Notes under the pieces: model-generated
Databases searched by the model: none
Told to the model about the DNA's origin: nothing
What the model saw: only the letters and a program-made list of their open reading frames with translations
Source: Limanda limanda
Lineage: Eukaryota > Chordata > Actinopteri > Pleuronectiformes > Pleuronectidae
Direction: 5' to 3'
Assembly: GCF_963576545.1 (NCBI RefSeq)
Contig: NW_026870579.1
Coordinates: forward strand, 310,001-374,000
Length of the DNA stretch: 64,000 nt
Position numbers and translations under genes: made by a program
Shown here: piece by piece, positions 34,466-46,971 of the stretch
Position numbering within the stretch: the first letter of the stretch is position 1
Layout: each line of letters begins with the position of its first letter

Positions 34466-37033
34466 CTCCTCAGATTTGGGGGAATTTCGTCGGTCGACCT
34501 CTTCCGAAGGTCGTACAAGCTCGGGGATGGTACCAATCGATCCGCAGGACCCAAATTAGTCCAGATGCAACCACTTTCCAAGTCTCTCCGACCTTCACAA
34601 AAAAAGTTATTCAAGAATATCTCTTTCTCCTATGTGCTTTCATCCCTAACCCTAACCCTAACCCTTCCGAAAGTCGGAGAAGCTCAAGGATGGTACCGAT
34701 CGATGCGCGCAACCCCATTTAGTGGGGGTAGAGCCTACTTGCAAGGCTCTCCGACCTTCACAAAAAAAGTTATTCAAGAATATCTCCTCAGATTTGGGGG
34801 AATTTCGTCGGTCGACCTCTTCCGAAGGTCGTACAAGCTCGGGGATGGTACCAATCGATCCGCAGGACCCAAATTATTCCAGATGCAACCACTTTCCAAG
34901 TCTCTCCGACCTTCACAAAAAAAGTTATTCAAGAATATCTCTTTCTCCTATGTGCTTTCATCCCTAACCCTAACCCTAACCCTTCCGAAAGTCGGAGAAG
35001 CTCAAGGATGGTACCGATCGATGCGCGCTACCCCATTTAGTGGGGGTAGAGCCTACTTGCAAGTCTCTCCGACCTTCACAAAAAAAGTTATTCAAGAATA
35101 TCTCTTTCTCCTATGTGCTTTCATCCCTAACCCTAACCCTAACCCTTCCGAAAGTCGGAGAAGCTCAAGGATGGTACCGATCGATGCGCGCTACCCCATT
35201 TAGTGGGGGTAGAGCCTACTTGCAAGTCTCTCCGACCTTCACAAAAAAAGTTATTCAAGAATATCTCTTTCTCCTATGTGCTTTCATCCCTAACCCTAAC
35301 CCTAACCCTTCCGAAAGTCGTAGAAGCTCAAGGATGGTACCGATCGATGCGCGCTACCCCATTTAGTGGGGGTAGAGCCTACTTGCAAGTCTCTCCGACC
35401 TTCACAAAAAAAGTTATTCAAGAATATCTCTTTCTCCTATGTGCTTTCATCCCTAACCCTAACCCTAACCCTTCCAAAAGTCGGAGAAGCTCAAGGATAG
35501 TACCGATCGATGTGCGCTACCCCATTTAGTGGGGGTAGAGCCTACTTGCATGTCTCTCCGACCTTCACAAAAAAAGTTATTCAAGAATATCTCCTCAGAT
35601 TTGGGGGAATTTCGTCGGTCGACCTCTTCCGAAGGTCGTACAAGCTCGGGGATGGTACCAATCGATCCGCAGGACCCAAATTAGTCCAGATGCAACCACT
35701 TTCCAAGTCTCTCCGACCTTCACAAAAAAAGTTATTCAAGAATATCTCTTTCTCCTATGTGCTTTCATCCCTAACCCTAACCCTAACCCTTCCGAAAGTC
35801 GGAGAAGCTCAAGGATGGTACCGATCGATGCGCGCAACCCCATTTAGTGGGGGTAGAGCCTACTTGCAAGTCTCTCCGACCTTCACAAAAAAAGTTATTC
35901 AAGAATATCTCCTCAGATTTGGGGGAATTTCGTCGGTCGACCTCTTCCGAAGGTCGTACAAGCTCGGGGATGGTACCAATCGATCCGCAGGACCCAAATT
36001 AGTCCAGATGCAACCACTTTCCAAGTCTCTCCGACCTTCACAAAAAAAGTTATTCAAGAATATCTCTTTCTCCTATGTGCTTTCATCCCTAACCCTAACC
36101 CTAACCCTTCCGAAAGTCGGAGAAGCTCAAGGATGGTACCGATCGATGCGCGCTACCCCATTTAGTGGGGGTAGAGCCTACTTGCAAGTCTCTCCGACCT
36201 TCACAAAAAAAGATATTCAAGAATATCTCTTTCTCCTATGTGCTTTCATCCCTAACCCTAACCCTAACCCTTCCGAAAGTCGGAGAAGCTCAAGGATGGT
36301 ACCGATCGATGCGCGCTACCCCATTTAGTGGGGGTAGAGCCTACTTGCAAGTCTCTCCGACCTTCACAAAAAAAGTTATTCAAGAATATCTCTTTCTCCT
36401 ATGTGCTTTCATCCCTAACCCTAACCCTCACCCTTCCGAAAGTCGGAGAAGCTCAAGGATGGTACCGATCGATGCGCGCTACCCCATTTAGTGGGGGTAG
36501 AGCCTACTTGCAAGTCTCTCCGACCTTCACAAAAAAAGTTATTCAAGAATATCTCTTTCTCCTATGTGCTTTCATCCCTAACCCTAACCCTAACCCTTCC
36601 AAAAGTCGGAGAAGCTCAAGGATGGTACCGATCGATGCGCGCTACCCCATTTAGTGGGGGTAGAGCCTACTTGCATGTCTCTCCGACCTTCACAAAAAAA
36701 GTTATTCAAGAATATCTCCTCAGATTTGGGGGAATTTCGTCGGTCGACCTCTTCCGAAGGTCGTACAAGCTCGGGGATGGTACCAATCGATCCGCAGGAC
36801 CCAAATTAGTCCAGATGCAACCACTTTCCAAGTCTCTCCGACCTTCACAAAAAAAGTTATTCAAGAATATCTCTTTCTCCTATGTGCTTTCATCCCTAAC
36901 CCTAACCCTAACCCTTCCGAAAGTCGGAGAAGCTCAAGGATGGTACCGATCGATGCGCGCAACCCCATTTAGTGGGGGTAGAGCCTACTTGCAAGTCTCT
37001 CCGACCTTCACAAAAAAAGTTATTCAAGAATAT
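34466..37033 (+). repeat. 2,568-bp tandem duplication, copy 1
   Basis: Starts with B and contains a single-copy pair of variants, GCAAGGCTCT (34,746) in A and AAATTATTCC near 34,876 in B, both repeated exactly 2,568 bp downstream. Full period: B-A, B-A, A3, B-A, B-A, A3. It corresponds to the 2,244-bp module plus one extra B-A dimer and one telomeric unit. Confidence 0.88.
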
Positions 37034-39601
37034 CTCCTCAGATTTGGGGGAATTTCGTCGGTCGACCTCTTCCGAAGGTCGTACAAGCTCGGGGATGGTA
37101 CCAATCGATCCGCAGGACCCAAATTAGTCCAGATGCAACCACTTTCCAAGTCTCTCCGACCTTCACAAAAAAAGTTATTCAAGAATATCTCTTTCTCCTA
37201 TGTGCTTTCATCCCTAACCCTAACCCTAACCCTTCCGAAAGTCGGAGAAGCTCAAGGATGGTACCGATCGATGCGCGCAACCCCATTTAGTGGGGGTAGA
37301 GCCTACTTGCAAGGCTCTCCGACCTTCACAAAAAAAGTTATTCAAGAATATCTCCTCAGATTTGGGGGAATTTCGTCGGTCGACCTCTTCCGAAGGTCGT
37401 ACAAGCTCGGGGATGGTACCAATCGATCCGCAGGACCCAAATTATTCCAGATGCAACCACTTTCCAAGTCTCTCCGACCTTCACAAAAAAAGTTATTCAA
37501 GAATATCTCTTTCTCCTATGTGCTTTCATCCCTAACCCTAACCCTAACCCTTCCGAAAGTCGGAGAAGCTCAAGGATGGTACCGATCGATGCGCGCTACC
37601 CCATTTAGTGGGGGTAGAGCCTACTTGCAAGTCTCTCCGACCTTCACAAAAAAAGTTATTCAAGAATATCTCTTTCTCCTATGTGCTTTCATCCCTAACC
37701 CAAACCCTAACCCTTCCGAAAGTCGGAGAAGCTCAAGGATGGTACCGATCGATGCGCGCTACCCCATTTAGTGGGGGTAGAGCCTACTTGCAAGTCTCTC
37801 CGACCTTCACAAAAAAAGTTATTCAAGAATATCTCTTTCTCCTATGTGCTTTCATCCCTAACCCTAACCCTAACCCTTCCGAAAGTCGTAGAAGCTCAAG
37901 GATGGTACCGATCGATGCGCGCTACCCCATTTAGTGGGGGTAGAGCCTACTTGCAAGTCTCTCCGACCTTCACAAAAAAAGTTATTCAAGAATATCTCTT
38001 TCTCCTATGTGCTTTCATCCCTAACCCTAACCCTAACCCTTCCAAAAGTCGGAGAAGCTCAAGGATGGTACCGATCGATGTGCGCTACCCCATTTAGTGG
38101 GGGTAGAGCCTACTTGCATGTCTCTCCGACCTTCACAAAAAAAGTTATTCAAGAATATCTCCTCAGATTTGGGGGAATTTCGTCGGTCGACCTCTTCCGA
38201 AGGTCGTACAAGCTCGGGGATGGTACCAATCGATCCGCAGGACCCAAATTAGTCCAGATGCAACCACTTTCCAAGTCTCTCCGACCTTCACAAAAAAAGT
38301 TATTCAAGAATATCTCTTTCTCCTATGTGCTTTCATCCCTAACCCTAACCCTAACCCTTCCGAAAGTCGGAGAAGCTCAAGGATGGTACCGATCGATGCG
38401 CGCAACCCCATTTAGTGGGGGTAGAGCCTACTTGCAAGTCTCTCCGACCTTCACAAAAAAAGTTATTCAAGAATATCTCCTCAGATTTGGGGGAATTTCG
38501 TCGGTCGACCTCTTCCGAAGGTCGTACAAGCTCGGGGATGGTACCAATCGATCCGCAGGACCCAAATTAGTCCAGATGCAACCACTTTCCAAGTCTCTCC
38601 GACCTTCACAAAAAAAGTTATTCAAGAATATCTCTTTCTCCTATGTGCTTTCATCCCTAACCCTAACCCTAACCCTTCCGAAAGTCGGAGAAGCTCAAGG
38701 ATGGTACCGATCGATGCGCGCTACCCCATTTAGTGGGGGTAGAGCCTACTTGCAAGTCTCTCCGACCTTCACAAAAAAAGATATTCAAGAATATCTCTTT
38801 CTCCTATGTGCTTTCATGCCTAACCCTAACCCTAACCCTTCCGAAAGTCGGAGAAGCTCAAGGATGGTACCGATCGATGCGCGCTACCCCATTTAGTGGG
38901 GGTAGAGCCTACTTGCAAGTCTCTCCGACCTTCACAAAAAAAGTTATTCAAGAATATCTCTTTCTCCTATGTGCTTTCATCCCTAACCCTAACCCTCACC
39001 CTTCCGAAAGTCGGAGAAGCTCAAGGATGGTACCGATCGATGCGCGCTACCCCATTTAGTGGGGGTAGAGCCTACTTGCAAGTCTCTCCGACCTTCACAA
39101 AAAAAGTTATTCAAGAATATCTCTTTCTCCTATGTGCTTTCATCCCTAACCCTAACCCTAACCCTTCCAAAAGTCGGAGAAGCTCAAGGATGGTACCGAT
39201 CGATGCGCGCTACCCCATTTAGTGGGGGTAGAGCCTACTTGCATGTCTCTCCGACCTTCACAAAAAAAGTTATTCAAGAATATCTCCTCAGATTTGGGGG
39301 AATTTCGTCGGTCGACCTCTTCCGAAGGTCGTACAAGCTCGGGGATGGTACCAATCGATCCGCAGGACCCAAATTAGTCCAGATGCAACCACTTTCCAAG
39401 TCTCTCCGACCTTCACAAAAAAAGTTATTCAAGAATATCTCTTTCTCCTATGTGCTTTCATCCCTAACCCTAACCCTAACCCTTCCGAAAGTCGGAGAAG
39501 CTCAAGGATGGTACCGATCGATGCGCGCAACCCCATTTAGTGGGGGTAGAGCCTACTTGCAAGTCTCTCCGACCTTCACAAAAAAAGTTATTCAAGAATA
39601 T
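37034..39601 (+). repeat. 2,568-bp tandem duplication, copy 2
   Basis: Second copy with matching boundaries from the hairpin at 37,290 to that at 39,540. It shares GCAAGGCTCT (37,314) and CCCTCACCC (36,429/38,997). It overlaps the first 2,244-bp tandem copy that starts at 37,670, showing that amplification events are nested and not aligned to fixed units. Confidence 0.85.
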
Positions 39602-39913
39602 CTCCTCAGATTTGGGGGAATTTCGTCGGTCGACCTCTTCCGAAGGTCGTACAAGCTCGGGGATGGTACCAATCGATCCGCAGGACCCAAATTAGTCCAG
39701 ATGCAACCACTTTCCAAGTCTCTCCGACCTTCACAAAAAAAGTTATTCAAGAATATCTCTTTCTCCTATGTGCTTTCATCCCTAACCCTAACCCTTTCGA
39801 AAGTCGGAGAAGCTCAAGGATGGTACCGATCGATGCGCGCTACCCCATTTAGTGGGGGTAGAGCCTACTTGCAAGTCTCTCCGACCTTCACAAAAAAAGT
39901 TATTCAAGAATAT
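37670..39913 (+). repeat. 2,244-bp module, copy 3
   Basis: Same A3, B-A, B-A, A3, B-A, B-a order as the 11.8-kb and 21.2-kb copies. It is tandem with the next copy: CCCAAACCC (37,699/39,943), GATGTGCGC (near 38,080/40,324) and CATGCC (38,818/41,062) recur at an offset of exactly 2,244 bp. CATGCC destroys the first C tract of an otherwise full-length telomeric block. Confidence 0.9.
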
Positions 39914-42157
39914 CTCTTTCTCCTATGTGCTTTCATCCCTAACCCAAACCCTAACCCTTCCGAAAGTCGGAGAAGCTCAAGGATGGTACCGATCGATGCG
40001 CGCTACCCCATTTAGTGGGGGTAGAGCCTACTTGCAAGTCTCTCCGACCTTCACAAAAAAAGTTATTCAAGAATATCTCTTTCTCCTATGTGCTTTCATC
40101 CCTAACCCTAACCCTAACCCTTCCGAAAGTCGTAGAAGCTCAAGGATGGTACCGATCGATGCGCGCTACCCCATTTAGTGGGGGTAGAGCCTACTTGCAA
40201 GTCTCTCCGACCTTCACAAAAAAAGTTATTCAAGAATATCTCTTTCTCCTATGTGCTTTCATCCCTAACCCTAACCCTAACCCTTCCAAAAGTCGGAGAA
40301 GCTCAAGGATGGTACCGATCGATGTGCGCTACCCCATTTAGTGGGGGTAGAGCCTACTTGCATGTCTCTCCGACCTTCACAAAAAAAGTTATTCAAGAAT
40401 ATCTCCTCAGATTTGGGGGAATTTCGTCGGTCGACCTCTTCCGAAGGTCGTACAAGCTCGGGGATGGTACCAATCGATCCGCAGGACCCAAATTAGTCCA
40501 GATGCAACCACTTTCCAAGTCTCTCCGACCTTCACAAAAAAAGTTATTCAAGAATATCTCTTTCTCCTATGTGCTTTCATCCCTAACCCTAACCCTAACC
40601 CTTCCGAAAGTCGGAGAAGCTCAAGGATGGTACCGATCGATGCGCGCAACCCCATTTAGTGGGGGTAGAGCCTACTTGCAAGTCTCTCCGACCTTCACAA
40701 AAAAAGTTATTCAAGAATATCTCCTCAGATTTGGGGGAATTTCGTCGGTCGACCTCTTCCGAAGGTCGTACAAGCTCGGGGATGGTACCAATCGATCCGC
40801 AGGACCCAAATTAGTCCAGATGCAACCACTTTCCAAGTCTCTCCGACCTTCACAAAAAAAGTTATTCAAGAATATCTCTTTCTCCTATGTGCTTTCATCC
40901 CTAACCCTAACCCTAACCCTTCCGAAAGTCGGAGAAGCTCAAGGATGGTACCGATCGATGCGCGCTACCCCATTTAGTGGGGGTAGAGCCTACTTGCAAG
41001 TCTCTCCGACCTTCACAAAAAAAGATATTCAAGAATATCTCTTTCTCCTATGTGCTTTCATGCCTAACCCTAACCCTAACCCTTCCGAAAGTCGGAGAAG
41101 CTCAAGGATGGTACCGATCGATGCGCGCTACCCCATTTAGTGGGGGTAGAGCCTACTTGCAAGTCTCTCCGACCTTCACAAAAAAAGTTATTCAAGAATA
41201 TCTCTTTCTCCTATGTGCTTTCATCCCTAACCCTAACCCTCACCCTTCCGAAAGTCGGAGAAGCTCAAGGATGGTACCGATCGATGCGCGCTACCCCATT
41301 TAGTGGGGGTAGAGCCTACTTGCAAGTCTCTCCGACCTTCACAAAAAAAGTTATTCAAGAATATCTCTTTCTCCTATGTGCTTTCATCCCTAACCCTAAC
41401 CCTAACCCTTCCAAAAGTCGGAGAAGCTCAAGGATGGTACCGATCGATGCGCGCTACCCCATTTAGTGGGGGTAGAGCCTACTTGCATGTCTCTCCGACC
41501 TTCACAAAAAAAGTTATTCAAGAATATCTCCTCAGATTTGGGGGAATTTCGTCGGTCGACCTCTTCCGAAGGTCGTACAAGCTCGGGGATGGTACCAATC
41601 GATCCGCAGGACCCAAATTAGTCCAGATGCAACCACTTTCCAAGTCTCTCCGACCTTCACAAAAAAAGTTATTCAAGAATATCTCTTTCTCCTATGTGCT
41701 TTCATCCCTAACCCTAACCCTAACCCTTCCGAAAGTCGGAGAAGCTCAAGGATGGTACCGATCGATGCGCGCAACCCCATTTAGTGGGGGTAGAGCCTAC
41801 TTGCAAGTCTCTCCGACCTTCACAAAAAAAGTTATTCAAGAATATCTCCTCAGATTTGGGGGAATTTCGTCGGTCGACCTCTTCCGAAGGTCGTACAAGC
41901 TCGGGGATGGTACCAATCGATCCGCAGGACCCAAATTAGTCCAGATGCAACCACTTTCCAAGTCTCTCCGACCTTCACAAAAAAAGTTATTCAAGAATAT
42001 CTCTTTCTCCTATGTGCTTTCATCCCTAACCCTAACCCTTTCGAAAGTCGGAGAAGCTCAAGGATGGTACCGATCGATGCGCGCTACCCCATTTAGTGGG
42101 GGTAGAGCCTACTTGCAAGTCTCTCCGACCTTCACAAAAAAAGTTATTCAAGAATAT
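39914..42157 (+). repeat. 2,244-bp module, copy 4
   Basis: Tandem partner of the preceding module, with the same order and the same rare variants. The end is a 157-bp A with TTTCG (hairpin 42,096), after which the 2,407-bp modules start. CATGCC from this module reappears once more at 43,469, an offset of 2,407 bp, so the junction was crossed by a later exchange. Confidence 0.9.
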
Positions 42158-44564
42158 CTCTTTCTCCTATGTGCTTTCATCCCTAACCCTAACCCTAACC
42201 CTTCCGAAAGTCGGAGAAGCTCAAGGATGGTACCAATCGATGCGCGCTACCCCATTTAGTGGGGGTAGAGCCTACTTGCAAGTCTCTCCGACCTTCACAA
42301 AAAAAGTTATTCAAGAATATCTCTTTCTCCTATGTGCTTTCATCCCTAACCCTAACCCTAACCCTTCCGAAAGTCGGAGAAGCTCACGGATGGTACCGAT
42401 CGATGCGCGCTACTCCATTTAGTGGGGGTAGAGCCTACTTGCAAGTCTCTCCGACCTTCACAAAAAAAGTTATTCAAGAATATCTCCTCAGATTTGGGGG
42501 AATTTCGTCGGTCGACCTCTTCCGAAGGTCGTACAAGCTCGGGGATGGTACCAATCGATCCGCAGGACCCAAATTAGTCCAGATGCAACCACTTTCCAAG
42601 TCTCTCCGACCTTCTCAAAAAAAGTTATTCAAGAATATCTCTTTCTCCTATGTGCTTTCATCCCTAACCCTAACCCTAACCCTTCCGAAAGTCGGAGAAG
42701 CTCAAGGATGGTACCGATCGATGCGCGCTACCCCATTTAGTGGGGGTAGAGCCTACTTGCAAGTCTCTCCGACCTTCACAAAAAAAGATATTCAAGAATA
42801 TCTCTTTCTCCTATGTGCTTTCATCCCTAACCCTAACCCTAACCCTTCCGAAAGTCGGAGAAGCTCAAGGATGGTACCGATCGATGCGCGCTACCCCATT
42901 TAGTGGGGGTAGAGCCTACTTGCAAGTCTCTCCGACCTTCACAAAAAAAGTTATTCAAGAATATCTCTTTCTCCTATGTGCTTTCATCCCTAACCCTAAC
43001 CCTAACCCTTCCGAAAGTCGGAGAAGCTCACGGATGGTACCGATCGATGCGCGCTACTCCATTTAGTGGGGGTAGAGCCTACTTGCAAGTCTCTCCGACC
43101 TTCACAAAAAAAGTTATTCAAGAATATCTCCTCAGATTTGGGGGAATTTCGTCGGTCGACCTCTTCCGAAGGTCGTACAAGCTCGGGGATGGTACCAATC
43201 GATCCGCAGGACCCAAATTAGTCCAGATGCAACCACTTTCCAAGTCTCTCCGACCTTCTCAAAAAAAGTTATTCAAGAATATCTCTTTCTCCTATGTGCT
43301 TTCATCCCTAACCCTAACCCTAACCCTTCCGAAAGTCGGAGAAGCTCAAGGATGGTACCGATCGATGCGCGCTACCCCATTTAGTGGGGGTAGAGCCTAC
43401 TTGCAAGTCTCTCCGACCTTCACAAAAAAAGATATTCAAGAATATCTCTTTCTCCTATGTGCTTTCATGCCTAACCCTAACCCTAACCCTTCCGAAAGTC
43501 GGAGAAGCTCAAGGATGGTACCGATCGATGCGCGCTACCCCATTTAGTGGGGGTAGAGCCTACTTGCAAGTCTCTCCGACCTTCACAAAAAAAGTTATTC
43601 AAGAATATCTCTTTCTCCTATGTGCTTTCATCCCTAACCCTAACCCTCACCCTTCCGAAAGTCGGAGAAGCTCAAGGATGGTACCGATCGATGCGCGCTA
43701 CCCCATTTAGTGGGGGTAGAGCCTACTTGCAAGTCTCTCCGACCTTCACAAAAAAAGTTATTCAAGAATATCTCTTTCTCCTATGTGCTTTCATCCCTAA
43801 CCCTAACCCTAACCCTTCCAAAAGTCGGAGAAGCTCAAGGATGGTACCGATCGATGCGCGCTACCCCATTTAGTGGGGGTAGAGCCTACTTGCATGTCTC
43901 TCCGACCTTCACAAAAAAAGTTATTCAAGAATATCTCCTCAGATTTGGGGGAATTTCGTCGGTCGACCTCTTCCGAAGGTCGTACAAGCTCGGGGATGGT
44001 ACCAATCGATCCGCAGGACCCAAATTAGTCCAGATGCAACCACTTTCCAAGTCTCTCCGACCTTCACAAAAAAAGTTATTCAAGAATATCTCTTTCTCCT
44101 ATGTGCTTTCATCCCTAACCCTAACCCTAACCCTTCCGAAAGTCGGAGAAGCTCAAGGATGGTACCGATCGATGCGCGCAACCCCATTTAGTGGGGGTAG
44201 AGCCTACTTGCAAGTCTCTCCGACCTTCACAAAAAAAGTTATTCAAGAATATCTCCTCAGATTTGGGGGAATTTCGTCGGTCGACCTCTTCCGAAGGTCG
44301 TACAAGCTCGGGGATGGTACCAATCGATCCGCAGGACCCAAATTAGTCCAGATGCAACCACTTTCCAAGTCTCTCCGACCTTCACAAAAAAAGTTATTCA
44401 AGAATATCTCTTTCTCCTATGTGCTTTCATCCCTAACCCTAACCCTTTCGAAAGTCGGAGAAGCTCAAGGATGGTACCGATCGATGCGCGCTACCCCATT
44501 TAGTGGGGGTAGAGCCTACTTGCAAGTCTCTCCGACCTTCACAAAAAAAGTTATTCAAGAATAT
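42158..44564 (+). repeat. 2,407-bp module, tandem copy 1
   Basis: Order A, A, B-A, A, A, B-A, A3, B-A, B-a. It is identical in order to 3,587-5,993 and 7,594-10,000 and carries the CTCACGG/CTACTCC subtype twice. Two B monomers share CTTCTCAAAA (42,611 and 43,255) in the 3' box, 644 bp apart, so an A-A-B-A unit was duplicated inside this copy. The same B variant is at 45,662. Confidence 0.9.
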
Positions 44565-46971
44565 CTCTTTCTCCTATGTGCTTTCATCCCTAACCCTAAC
44601 CCTAACCCTTCCGAAAGTCGGAGAAGCTCAAGGATGGTACCAATCGATGCGCGCTACCCCATTTAGTGGGGGTAGAGCCTACTTGCAAGTCTCTCCGACC
44701 TTCACAAAAAAAGTTATTCAAGAATATCTCTTTCTCCTATGTGCTTTCATCCCTAACCCTAACCCTAACCCTTCCGAAAGTCGGAGAAGCTCACGGATGG
44801 TACTGATCGATGCGCGCTACTCCATTTAGTGGGGGTAGAGCCTACTTGCAAGTCTCTCCGACCTTCACAAAAAAAGTTATTCAAGAATATCTCCTCAGAT
44901 TTGGGGGAATTTCGTCGGTCGACCTCTTCCAAAGGTCGTACAAGCTCGGGGATGGTACCAATCGATCCGCAGGACCCAAATTAGTCCAGATGCAACCACT
45001 TTCCAAGTCTCTCCGACCTTCACAAAAAAAGTTATTCAAGAATATCTCTTTCTCCTATGTGCTTTCATCCCTAACCCTAACCCTAACCCTTCCGAAAGTC
45101 GGAGAAGCTCAAGGATGGTACCGATCGATGCGCGCTACCCCATTTAGTGGGGGTAGAGCCTACTTGCAAGTCTCTCCGACCTTCACAAAAAAAGATATTC
45201 AAGAATATCTCTTTCTCCTATGTGCTTTCATCCCTAACCCTAACCCTAACCCTTCCGAAAGTCGGAGAAGCTCAAGGATGGTACCGATCGATGCGCGCTA
45301 CCCCATTTAGTGGGGGTAGAGCCTACTTGCAAGTCTCTCCGACCTTCACAAAAAAAGTTATTCAAGAATATCTCTTTCTCCTATGTGCTTTCATCCCTAA
45401 CCCTAACCCTAACCCTTCCGAAAGTCGGAGAAGCTCACGGATGGTACCGATCGATGCGCGCTACTCCATTTAGTGGGGGTAGAGCCTACTTGCAAGTCTC
45501 TCCGACCTTCACAAAAAAAGTTATTCAAGAATATCTCCTCAGATTTGGGGGAATTTCGTCGGTCGACCTCTTCCGAAGGTCGTACAAGCTCGGGGATGGT
45601 ACCAATCGATCCGCAGGACCCAAATTAGTCCAGATGCAACCACTTTCCAAGTCTCTCCGACCTTCTCAAAAAAAGTTATTCAAGAATATCTCTTTCTCCT
45701 ATGTGCTTTCATCCCTAACCCTAACCCTAACCCTTCCGAAAGTCGGAGAAGCTCAAGGATGGTACCGATCGATGCGCGCTACCCCATTTAGTGGGGGAAG
45801 AGCCTACTTGCAAGTCTCTCCGACCTTCACAAAAAAAGATATTCAAGAATATCTCTTTCTCCTATGTGCTTTCATCCCTAACCCTAACCCTAACCCTTCC
45901 GAAAGTCGGAGAAGCTCAAGGATGGTACCGATCGATGCGCGCTACCCCATTTAGTGGGGGTAGAGCCTACTTGCAAGTCTCTCCGACCTTCACAAAAAAA
46001 GTTATTCAAGAATATCTCTTTCTCCTATGTGCTTTCATCCCTAACCCTAACCCTAACCCTTCCGAAAGTCGGAGAAGCTCAAGGATGGTACCGATCGATG
46101 CGCGCTACCCCATTTAGTGGGGGTAGAGCCTACTTGCAAGTCTCTCCGACCTTCACAAAAAAAGTTATTCAAGAATATCTCTTTCTCCTATGTGCTTTCA
46201 TCCCTAACCCTAACCCTAACCCTTCCAAAAGTCGGAGAAGCTCAAGGATGGTACCGATCGATGTGCGCTACCCCATTTAGTGGGGGTAGAGCCTACTTGC
46301 ATGTCTCTCCGACCTTCACAAAAAAAGTTATTCAAGAATATCTCCTCAGATTTGGGGGAATTTCGTCGGTCGACCTCTTCCGAAGGTCGTACAAGCTCGG
46401 GGATGGTACCAATCGATCCGCAGGACCCAAATTAGTCCAGATGCAACCACTTCCCAAGTCTCTCCGACCTTCACAAAAAAAGTTATTCAAGAATATCTCT
46501 TTCTCCTATGTGCTTTCATCCCTAACCCTAACCCTAACCCTTCCGAAAGTCGGAGAAGCTCAAGGATGGTACCGATCGATGCGCGCAACCCCATTTAGTG
46601 GGGGTAGAGCCTACTTGCAAGTCTCTCCGACCTTCACAAAAAAAGTTATTCAAGAATATCTCCTCAGATTTGGGGGAATTTCGTCGGTCGACCTCTTCCG
46701 AAGGTCGTACAAGCTCGGGGATGGTACCAATCGATCCGCAGGACCCAAATTAGTCCAGATGCAACCACTTTCCAAGTCTCTCCGACCTTCACAAAAAAAG
46801 TTATTCAAGAATATCTCTTTCTCCTATGTGCTTTCATCCCTAACCCTAACCCTTTCGAAAGTCGGAGAAGCTCAAGGATGGTACCGATCGATGCGCGCTA
46901 CCCCATTTAGTGGGGGTAGAGCCTACTTGCAAGTCTCTCCGACCTTCACAAAAAAAGTTATTCAAGAATAT
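44565..46971 (+). repeat. 2,407-bp module, tandem copy 2
   Basis: Follows the previous copy directly with identical monomer order. Private changes are GTACTGATC near 44,804, CCAAAGGTCG in B near 44,932 (also at 12,293), and GGGGGAAGAGCC near 45,798. The end of this copy, with CACTTCCCAAG near 46,452, matches the start of the window (near 822) at an offset of 45,629 bp. Confidence 0.88.

Noticed and set aside
34722..34967. 81-codon frame, also at 37,290-37,535, in a different phase from the others
   Set aside because: It is open only because of two point variants (GCAAGGCTCT and AAATTATTCC) in one duplicated unit, and it is still pure satellite.
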